NCBI GenBank assembly: GCA_964631345.1
Contig: CAZVWE010000017.1
Span: 1-12,236 of the forward strand
From: MGBC163016 sp964631345
GTDB lineage: Bacteria; Actinomycetota; Coriobacteriia; Coriobacteriales; Eggerthellaceae
Direction of reading: 5' to 3'
Length of the DNA: 12,236 nt
The position numbers and the translations under genes were made by a program. Below, in pieces: positions 1 through 5,055 of this stretch. The notes under the pieces are model-generated. The model had not been told where the DNA came from and searched no databases. It was given only the letters and a program-made list of their open reading frames with translations. How positions within the stretch are numbered: position 1 is the first letter of the stretch; each line of letters begins with the position of its first letter.

Positions 1-1091
1 ACTCTTACCGCAGCTATTTCAAAGACTTTGTCTGAGAATGATGGTTCACACGGTTCTGCGAAGGCAGACTTCACGGCATTCGAGGATATCGATAAAGCTC
101 CAGAGGAGCGTGAGCGCGGTATCACCATTTCAATTGCTCACATCGAATATGAGACAGATTCTCGCCACTATGCCCACGTTGACTGCCCAGGACATGCTGA
201 CTATGTAAAGAACATGATTACTGGTGCTGCACAGATGGACGGCGCAATCCTCGTAATTGCAGCAACTGATGGCCCTATGGCACAAACTCGTGAGCACATC
301 CTTCTTGCTCGTCAGGTTGGTGTTCCTTACATCGTTGTCTTCCTCAACAAGTGCGACATGGTTGATGACGAAGNNNNNNNNNNTCTTATGAGTTCCCTGG
401 AGATGACACTCCGATCATCCGTGGCTCAGCATTGAAGGCTCTTGAGGGTGACAAAGATTACCAAGACAAGATCTGGGAGCTTATGGATGCAGTTGATTCT
501 TACATCCCAACTCCTGCTCGTGACGTTGATAAGCCATTCCTTATGGCAATCGAAGACGTTATGACAATTACTGGCCGTGGCACTGTTGCAACTGGCCGTG
601 TTGAGCGTGGCGTTCTTCACATGAATGACCCGGTAGAGATCGTGGGAATTAAAGAAACACAAGATACTGTTTGTACCGGCATTGAGATGTTCCGTAAACT
701 TCTTGATGAGGCAGAGGCAGGAGATAACATCGGCGTTCTTCTTCGTGGTATTAAGCGCGAAGATATCGAGCGTGGACAGGTTATCTGCAAGCCAGGCAGC
801 GTAACACCTCACACTGAGTTCGAAGGCCAAGTTTACATCCTTACTAAGGATGAAGGCGGACGTCATACTCCATTCTTTGATGGATATCGTCCTCAGTTCT
901 ACTTCCGCACTACAGACATTACCGGTGTTGCACATCTTCCTGAGGGAACAGACATGGTTATGCCAGGAGATAATGTCACCATCACAGGTGAGCTTATCCA
1001 TCCAGTAGCTATGGAAGAAGGCCTCAAGTTCGCTATCCGTGAAGGTGGCCGCACTGTTGGATCTGGACGCGTTACCAAGATCATCAAATAG
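1..1091 (+). CDS. tuf: Elongation factor Tu (5' partial, with internal assembly gap)
   Basis: EF-Tu is the GTPase that carries aminoacyl-tRNA to the ribosomal A site. The frame is open from base 1 (reads TLTAAISKTL), so roughly the first 25 residues, including most of the P-loop, lie upstream of the window. Visible landmarks are the switch I region (ERERGITIS), the G3 motif DCPGH at 181-195, the G4 motif NKCD at 346-357, the G5-type SAL after the gap, and domains 2 and 3 ending in GRVTKIIK with a TAG stop. A run of 10 Ns at 374-383 interrupts domain 1. The reading frame differs on the two sides (frame 1 before, frame 3 after), which reflects the arbitrary gap length rather than a real frameshift. 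By comparison with E. coli EF-Tu about 15 residues are hidden there. Identity is very secure; only the two missing stretches are unknown. Confidence 0.97.
374..383. other. Assembly gap (10 N) inside tuf
   Basis: Ten Ns lie between the codons for MVDDE and SYEFPGDD of EF-Tu. Family comparison predicts about 15 residues (45 nt) between these, against 11 nt present (one G plus 10 N), so about 34 nt are probably missing. The placeholder length therefore creates a false frame change. Confidence 0.95.
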
Positions 1092-1111
1092 CTGAATTGC
1101 ACAGATATCGT

Positions 1112-1137
1112 AGGGGGTCTGCTTTGGCGGATCCCCT
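1112..1137 (+). terminator. Strong hairpin after tuf, without a T-tract
   Basis: The 11-base arms 1112-1122 and 1127-1137 pair fully (nine Watson-Crick pairs plus two G-U) around a TTTG loop, starting 21 nt after the tuf stop. The sequence after it (CGATTTGAAG) has no run of Ts, so it is not a textbook intrinsic terminator. It may be a processing or RNA-stability hairpin at the tuf 3' end, or a weak terminator that lets transcription continue into rpmG. Confidence 0.5.
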
Positions 1138-1199
1138 CGATTTGAAGTGTTCATGTTGCGGCAGCGGTCTTTATTTATTTGTAAGCTTAAGGAGAATTC

Positions 1200-1349
1200 A
1201 TGCGTACTCTGGTCACAATGGCGTGCACGGATTGTAAGCGCCGTAATTACACGACCACGAAGAACAAGCAGAACAATCCTGAGCGTCTTGAGTTCAAAAA
1301 GTATTGCAAATGGTGCCATCACCACACATTGCATAGAGAAACGAGATAG
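1200..1349 (+). CDS. rpmG: 50S ribosomal protein L33, zinc-ribbon type
   Basis: This 49-residue gene encodes L33, a small protein of the large ribosomal subunit located near the E site. It has two CxxC pairs (C9/C12 and C36/C39), which fits the zinc-binding form of L33. The body KNKQNNPERLEFKKYC and the HTLHRET end are typical of the family. The ATG is preceded by AAGGAG at 1189-1194 with 5-nt spacing, which fixes the start. It lies between tuf and tRNA-Trp, a common arrangement at the start of the secE-nusG-rplK-rplA cluster. An overlapping longer open frame at 1147-1359 in another phase is spurious. Confidence 0.95.
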   Translation: MRTLVTMACTDCKRRNYTTTKNKQNNPERLEFKKYCKWCHHHTLHRETR

Positions 1350-1372
1350 CTCAGTTTAGAATTCGTAGGCAT

Positions 1373-1448
1373 AGGCCAGTAGTTCAATTGGTAGAGCATC
1401 GGTCTCCAAAACCGAAAGTTGAGGGTTCGAGTCCTTCCTGGCCTGCCA
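1373..1448 (+). tRNA. tRNA-Trp, anticodon CCA
   Basis: A full 76-nt cloverleaf is present. The acceptor stem AGGCCAG/CTGGCCT pairs perfectly, and the 3' CCA is encoded (GCCA, 1445-1448). The D arm is GTTC/GAGC, the anticodon stem TCGGT/ACCGA, and the loop CTCCAAA carries anticodon CCA at 1406-1408. The T arm is GAGGG/CCTTC with a TTCGAGT loop. CCA reads UGG, so this is tryptophan tRNA. It sits 23 nt after rpmG and upstream of secE, and is probably cut out of a longer transcript. Confidence 0.97.
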
Positions 1449-1457
1449 GCTTGTTTA

Positions 1458-1486
1458 AAGCAGCCGATATCGGGGCTGCTTGTTTG
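1458..1486 (+). terminator. Hairpin between tRNA-Trp and secE, terminator-like
   Basis: AAGCAGCC (1458-1465) and GGCTGCTT (1474-1481) form a perfect 8-bp stem around an 8-nt loop, followed by GTTTG. It starts 10 nt after the tRNA 3' end. The T content after the stem is modest, so it may be a partial terminator or a tRNA 3'-processing structure that still allows read-through into secE. Confidence 0.5.
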
Positions 1487-1527
1487 ATGTTTGAACATAA
1501 GTCGATTATTGCTAGTAAAGGTTGCAA

Positions 1528-2184
1528 ATGGCAAAGAGATCAAAAACCCAGAAGGCCAAGGCTTCTGCAGCGCGTAAGGCAAAAAAAGAAGAACGCGCAA
1601 TAGAGGCTGAACAAGTCACTGAAACCAGTGAAAAGTCCGAAGGGGAGACTGAAAGCCAAAAAGATACGGGAAAGAAGTTTTCTCTGAAAAAGTCTGAGAA
1701 AACCGATACCGCTATTAAAAAGCAGGAGACCGAATCAAAAAAGGCAACCAAATCTTCTAAAAAATCTGAAGAGAAACCAAAGAAGGTTCATTTCAAATTC
1801 TTAAAGGAAGTTCGTGCTGAACTAAAAAGGGTGACATGGCCAACTAAGGCCGATGTTATGAGATGGACCGGCGTTGTTGCGGTTGCGCTTGTTTTCTTCG
1901 GAGTTTTTGTAGCAGTTCTCGATAATCTGATTATTACTCCTTTGCTCGTTCTGCTCTCTGGTGCGGATCCTGCAACTATAGACTGGGGTAGCGTCTTTAC
2001 AGGAGGCGACTTCAATACATCAGGTAATGAAGGTGCAGATGCATCAAATGTTGCTGCAAACACAGGTACAGAAACTGGTGTCGATGCTGGTTCTGACGTT
2101 AGCGCAGACACAACAGGCACTGAAGCCACACCTGATGTGGAAGGTACAGCAGATGAGGGCGAAAGTAACGGAGGTCAGGAGTAA
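1528..2184 (+). CDS. secE: Preprotein translocase subunit SecE, with long N- and C-terminal extensions
   Basis: SecE is the membrane subunit of the SecYEG protein-export channel that clamps SecY. The diagnostic amphipathic segment FLKEVRAELKRVTWPT is at about residues 91-106, followed by one transmembrane helix at about 114-141. The protein is 218 residues, far longer than the 60-130 usual for SecE. Residues 1-90 are a Lys/Ser/Glu-rich, low-complexity cytoplasmic leader. Residues 145-218 form an acidic Asp/Glu/Gly/Ala/Thr tail with no Lys or Arg, which the usual topology places outside the cell. The ATG at 1528 is chosen because AAAGG (1516-1520) precedes it; a TTG two codons upstream is less likely. 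The stop is 2 nt before nusG, so the two are probably translationally coupled. Confidence 0.95.
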   Translation: MAKRSKTQKAKASAARKAKKEERAIEAEQVTETSEKSEGETESQKDTGKKFSLKKSEKTDTAIKKQETESKKATKSSKKSEEKPKKVHFKFLKEVRAELKRVTWPTKADVMRWTGVVAVALVFFGVFVAVLDNLIITPLLVLLSGADPATIDWGSVFTGGDFNTSGNEGADASNVAANTGTETGVDAGSDVSADTTGTEATPDVEGTADEGESNGGQE

Positions 2185-2186
2185 AT

Positions 2187-2717
2187 ATGTCTAAGAAATG
2201 GTATGTCCTCCACACTTATTCTGGATATGAGAACAAAGTCAAGGCAAACCTTGAGACCCGCATAGAAACCATGGGGCTTGAGAACAGCGTTTTTAAGATC
2301 GAGATTCCAACTGAAAAGGTATCTGAGATTAAAGATGATGGGCGCCATGTGGAAAGCGATAAGAAGGTTTTCCCTGGGTATGTTCTTGTGAAGATGGAGA
2401 TGGATGATAGGAGCTGGGCTGCTGTTAGAAACACACCTGGTGTTACTGGGTTTGTCGGTAGCCAAGGTAATCCTTCTCCTTTAACTCGCGAGGAATACAA
2501 CAAAATCATGAAGAGGACCAGTCTTGAAAAGCCGAAAAAGACTTCTACAAATATTGAAGTCGGACAGTCGGTACATGTAATAGCTGGTCTTTTCAAGGAC
2601 TTTGACGGAGTTGTTTCAGAGGTTATGCCTGAAGCAGGCAAAGTTAAAGTAATGGTTTCAATTTTTGGGCGTGAAACACCAGTTGAGCTCCCATTTGAAC
2701 AGGTGGAAAAGATTTAG
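2187..2717 (+). CDS. nusG: Transcription termination/antitermination factor NusG
   Basis: NusG is the elongation factor that binds RNA polymerase and links it to Rho or the ribosome. This 176-residue protein has the normal two-domain build. An NGN domain covers about residues 1-105 (WYVLHTYSGYENKVKANLE at the start, the signature FPGY at 62-65, and NTPGVTGFVGS at 82-92). A KOW domain at about 126-155 contains GLFKDFDGVV. The ATG lies 2 nt after the secE TAA, and the Shine-Dalgarno (GGAGGTCAGGAG) lies inside the secE tail. The secE-nusG pairing is nearly universal and confirms the call. A 99-nt spacer with a hairpin separates it from rplK. Confidence 0.98.
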   Translation: MSKKWYVLHTYSGYENKVKANLETRIETMGLENSVFKIEIPTEKVSEIKDDGRHVESDKKVFPGYVLVKMEMDDRSWAAVRNTPGVTGFVGSQGNPSPLTREEYNKIMKRTSLEKPKKTSTNIEVGQSVHVIAGLFKDFDGVVSEVMPEAGKVKVMVSIFGRETPVELPFEQVEKI

Positions 2718-2733
2718 GTGCACACTTAAGCGC

Positions 2734-2766
2734 GTCATGCCCAAGTGGACTGGGGCTTCTCATGAC
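2734..2766 (+). promoter_or_regulatory. Hairpin in the rplK leader
   Basis: GTCATG (2734-2739) and CATGAC (2761-2766) form a perfect outer stem. Inside, CCCA (2740-2743) can pair with TGGG (2751-2754) around a 7-nt loop, leaving a GCTTCT bulge on the 3' side. No T-tract follows, so it is not an intrinsic terminator. It lies 50 nt upstream of the rplK ATG and may be a leader structure or processing site. Its role is unknown. Confidence 0.4.
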
Positions 2767-2816
2767 ATTGCTTTGTGGATAAAAGAACTAGGCTAGATAG
2801 GCGAGGGAAATAAAAA

Positions 2817-3335
2817 ATGGCTGACAAGAATGTATCTGGGTTCATAAAGCTTCAAATCCCAGCAGGTGGCGCTAATCCTGCACCTCCTGTAGGTCCAGCA
2901 CTTGGTGCACAAGGCGTAAACATTATGCAATTCTGCCAAGCGTTCAATGCGCAGACGCAGGATCAAGCAGGAACCATCATCCCAGTCGAGATTACAGTTT
3001 ACGAGGACAAAAGCTTTACATTTATTTGCAAGACTCCACCAGCTGCAGTTTTGATTAAGGAAAAACTTGGTATTGAGCATGGGGCAGGTATTCCGCAGCT
3101 TCAAACTGTGGGCACTCTTACCGATGCTCAGCTTACAGAGATCGCTGAAACAAAAATGCCTGATCTCAATGCTAACGACATTGAAGCTGCAAAAGAAATC
3201 ATTGCAGGCACGGCTCGTTCAATGGGTGTAAGAATTGAAGGCCGTGAAATGAAGAAGAAATACGAGGTTACTCGTAAGCTTGCAGCTCTTCTCAAGGGTG
3301 AGTCAGTAGATGATGGCGAAGGTACTTCTGCATAA
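2817..3335 (+). CDS. rplK: 50S ribosomal protein L11 with C-terminal extension
   Basis: L11 binds the GTPase-associated region of 23S rRNA and is needed for factor-dependent GTP hydrolysis and stringent-response signalling. The N-terminal domain is classical (KLQIPAGGANPAPPVGPALG, then GVNIMQFC). The rRNA-binding C-terminal domain follows, with KTPPAAVLI at about 72-80 and GTARSMGV at about 131-138, which is where L11 normally ends (about 141-143 residues). This protein continues to 172 with a basic/helical then acidic tail (REMKKKYEVTRKLAALLKGE, then SVDDGEGTSA). The frame is continuous and stops in TAA, so the tail is not a simple sequencing artefact visible here. The ATG follows GCGAGGGAAA. 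rplK-rplA order is conserved. Confidence 0.97.
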   Translation: MADKNVSGFIKLQIPAGGANPAPPVGPALGAQGVNIMQFCQAFNAQTQDQAGTIIPVEITVYEDKSFTFICKTPPAAVLIKEKLGIEHGAGIPQLQTVGTLTDAQLTEIAETKMPDLNANDIEAAKEIIAGTARSMGVRIEGREMKKKYEVTRKLAALLKGESVDDGEGTSA

Positions 3336-3346
3336 GGGTCTTATTG

Positions 3347-3373
3347 GTGGTCTGTAGCTTGCAGGCCACTTTT
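3347..3373 (+). terminator. Attenuator-like hairpin between rplK and rplA
   Basis: GTGGTCTG (3347-3354) and CAGGCCAC (3362-3369) pair over 8 bp (one G-U) around the loop TAGCTTG, followed by TTTT (3370-3373). It looks like a weak intrinsic terminator or attenuator that could reduce transcription into rplA. The T-run is short, so read-through is expected. Confidence 0.45.
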
Positions 3374-3384
3374 AAGTAATAGCA

Positions 3385-3417
3385 GTGGAAGGGCTAATCG
3401 ATGCCCGCAATAACCAC
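3385..3417 (+). promoter_or_regulatory. Candidate L1-protein operator in the rplA leader
   Basis: Two short helices are stacked with an asymmetric internal loop: GTGG/CCAC (3385-3388 with 3414-3417) and GGGC/GCCC (3391-3394 with 3403-3406). AA lies on the 5' side and GCAATAA on the 3' side. This resembles the helix-loop-helix of 23S rRNA that binds L1, recalled as GGUGGGAGGC on one strand and ...AAAUACCACC on the other. It ends 2 nt before the rplA Shine-Dalgarno AAAGGA (3419-3424), a good position for translational repression by L1. The pairing is seen directly; the role is inferred. Confidence 0.45.
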
Positions 3418-3431
3418 GAAAGGAAAATGAT

Positions 3432-4145
3432 ATGGCAAAGAAATCAAAAAGATATGATGCTGCCGAAAAGGTAGTGCCCGAGGGAGAAATTTCTCCTATC
3501 GAAGCAATGAATGTCGTAAAGGAAATTGCAACAGCAAATTTCGATGAGACAATTACAGTTGACTTCAGACTTGGTATTGACACGCGTCAAGCAGATCAAC
3601 AACTAAGAGGTACGGTAAGTCTTCCTAATGGATCGGGTAAAACTGTTCGTGTTGCAGTTTTTGCTGAAGGAGAGGCTGCTAAGGCAGCAGAGGAAGCTGG
3701 TGCTGATATCGTAGGCACAGATGAACTTACAGAGCAGATCAATGCAGGTAAGTTTGACTTCGATGCTGCTGTTGCAACACCTGATCAAATGGGTAAAGTT
3801 GGACGTCTTGGTAAAGTTTTAGGCCCTCGCGGACTTATGCCAAACCCAAAGCTTGGAACTGTCACTAACGACGTTGCTAAAGCGATTGCAGAACTTAAAG
3901 GTGGTCGTGTTGAGTACAGAGCCGACCGCTTTGGTATTGCCCATGTAATTATTGGCAAGAAATCATTTACACCAGAGCAATTAGCTGAAAACTACGGTGC
4001 TGTATATGATGAGATTCTTCGCATGAAGCCGGCTGCTGCAAAAGGCAAATATGTAAAATCAATTGCCGTGTCATCAACTATGAGCCCGGGTATCAAGGTT
4101 GATCCTTCTGTTCAGCGTAATTACACTACTGCTGCTGAGGAATAA
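3432..4145 (+). CDS. rplA: 50S ribosomal protein L1
   Basis: L1 forms the mobile L1 stalk of the large subunit and moves deacylated tRNA out of the E site. In several bacteria it also represses its own mRNA. The length of 237 residues is normal. The family signature GPRGLMPNPKLGTVTNDV begins at residue 131, preceded by MGKVGRLGKVL, and the C-terminal MKPAAAKGKYVKSIAVSSTM is typical. The ATG at 3432 has AAAGGA upstream with 7-nt spacing. It follows rplK across a 96-nt leader containing two hairpins. It is the last gene of the cluster, with a strong terminator 20 nt after the stop; rplJ and rplL do not follow. Confidence 0.98.
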   Translation: MAKKSKRYDAAEKVVPEGEISPIEAMNVVKEIATANFDETITVDFRLGIDTRQADQQLRGTVSLPNGSGKTVRVAVFAEGEAAKAAEEAGADIVGTDELTEQINAGKFDFDAAVATPDQMGKVGRLGKVLGPRGLMPNPKLGTVTNDVAKAIAELKGGRVEYRADRFGIAHVIIGKKSFTPEQLAENYGAVYDEILRMKPAAAKGKYVKSIAVSSTMSPGIKVDPSVQRNYTTAAEE

Positions 4146-4165
4146 TCTGGTTTGCTGGATATTTG

Positions 4166-4194
4166 AAAGGGTCGCTTAGTCGACCCTTTTTGTT
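4166..4194 (+). terminator. Intrinsic terminator of the ribosomal-protein cluster
   Basis: AAAGGGTCG (4166-4174) and CGACCCTTT (4181-4189) form a perfect 9-bp stem with a CTTAGT loop, followed by TTTG. Three of the Ts pair with As, as is common in such terminators. It ends the rplK-rplA transcript and isolates it from the racemase gene. Confidence 0.9.
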
Positions 4195-4238
4195 TATAAG
4201 GAACTTTGCAAAGCAATTTTAGAGATGAGGTATTGCTC

Positions 4239-4973
4239 ATGAAAAAGCTTGGGATAGTTGGAGGAATGGGCCCTAAAGCAACAGCTGAGCTTTTTTCAAG
4301 GATTGTGTCGCTAACGGATTCTGATAGCGATCAGGGACATTTAAATATCCTCATCGACAATGACCCTTCAATTCCCGATCGGACAGCTTTTGTACTAAAT
4401 GAAATGGTTCGTGGTACCGATGAGTATGACGAATCTATTAAGCCTTTTGCTCCGTATATTGCAAAGATTGCCTGCAATTTAGAGCAGCAGGGATGTGAAG
4501 TATTGGCAATGCCATGCAATTCGGCTCATACTCGTCTTGATGAAGTGCAAAAATCATTGGGTACTTCTGTTTTCGTCAATATGCTTGAAGAGACCGCTTT
4601 GTCTGTTAAGCAGAAAAATGCAAAACGTCCGATGCTTTTAGGAACAAATGGGACAATTTCTGCTGGCGTATTTAAAGATTCTTTAGCAGATGCAGATCTT
4701 GGTTGCATAGTCCCTAATGCATCTGACCAAGAAGTGGTGATGGATGTAATTTATGGCTATGTGAAACAAGGAAAAGCTGCTTCATGGGAGATGCTAAAAG
4801 GTGTATTAGATGATGGAATTAAGCAAGGCTGTGATTCTTTTATATTAGGTTGTACGGAGCTTTCTCTTATAGGGTTTCCTGAAAACTATAAAGGATTCCC
4901 TGTGGTGGACGCATTAACTGAGCTTGCAAAGGCTTGCGTTAGAGAATGCGGAGCAAGGGTTAAAACCGTCTAG
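4239..4973 (+). CDS. racD: Aspartate/glutamate racemase family protein, probable aspartate racemase
   Basis: Members of this cofactor-independent family interconvert L- and D-Asp (or Glu) with two cysteines acting as acid and base. The 244-residue protein opens with KLGIVGGMGPKAT, the RacD/YgeA hallmark. Both catalytic cysteines are present, C93 in MPCNSAH and C205 in LGCTEL. The motif set fits aspartate racemase rather than the glutamate racemase MurI. The ATG at 4239 is chosen because GATGAGG (4224-4230) lies 8 nt before it; a TTG 11 codons upstream is unlikely. A perfect 10-bp palindrome (CTTTGCAAAG, 4204-4213) lies just upstream. The gene converges with an ATP-grasp ligase that resembles D-aspartate ligases, so its likely job is D-Asp supply for the cell wall. 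Substrate choice is inferred. Confidence 0.85.
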   Translation: MKKLGIVGGMGPKATAELFSRIVSLTDSDSDQGHLNILIDNDPSIPDRTAFVLNEMVRGTDEYDESIKPFAPYIAKIACNLEQQGCEVLAMPCNSAHTRLDEVQKSLGTSVFVNMLEETALSVKQKNAKRPMLLGTNGTISAGVFKDSLADADLGCIVPNASDQEVVMDVIYGYVKQGKAASWEMLKGVLDDGIKQGCDSFILGCTELSLIGFPENYKGFPVVDALTELAKACVRECGARVKTV

Positions 4974-4991
4974 ATTTCAGCGTCATTCCTT

Positions 4992-5055
4992 ACTTATTCA
5001 TTTTTCACTTGGTCGTCTATCACTTTGTTATTGCCACTTGCTCATCTCTCACTTG
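4992..5055. repeat. Degenerate 15-bp tandem repeat in the convergent spacer
   Basis: CACTT recurs at 5006, 5021, 5035 and 5050, spaced 15, 14 and 15 bp, with a weaker ACTTA at 4992. The units starting at 5006 and 5035 match at 12 of 15 positions. The last unit contains the stop codon of the minus-strand ligase gene. No clear terminator hairpin was found in this spacer. Confidence 0.6.

Noticed and set aside
426..1334. Long minus-strand open frame opposite tuf and rpmG
   Set aside because: It lies opposite highly conserved EF-Tu and L33 coding sequence, has no Shine-Dalgarno and no recognisable protein features; it is a shadow of biased codon use.
1147..1359. 70-codon plus-strand frame overlapping rpmG
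   Set aside because: It is in another phase from rpmG, which has the Shine-Dalgarno and the CxxC zinc pairs.
1388..1603. Plus-strand frame starting inside tRNA-Trp
   Set aside because: It begins within the tRNA body and overlaps secE out of phase.
2761..2790. Promoter for rplK (TTTGTG, 16 bp, TAGATA)
   Set aside because: Both hexamers are poor matches and nusG lies close upstream; too weak to annotate.
4206..4238. Upstream TTG start for the racemase
   Set aside because: The added 11 residues do not fit the family, which starts just before KLGIVGGMGP, and the Shine-Dalgarno favours ATG 4239.
4239..4973. Glutamate racemase MurI
   Set aside because: The motifs GGMGP, PCNSAH and GCTEL fit the aspartate racemase branch; MurI has GGLT/S, CNTA and GCTHYP-like motifs.
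4992..5055. CRISPR-like array
   Set aside because: The units are about 15 bp, degenerate and directly adjoining, without spacers or cas genes.
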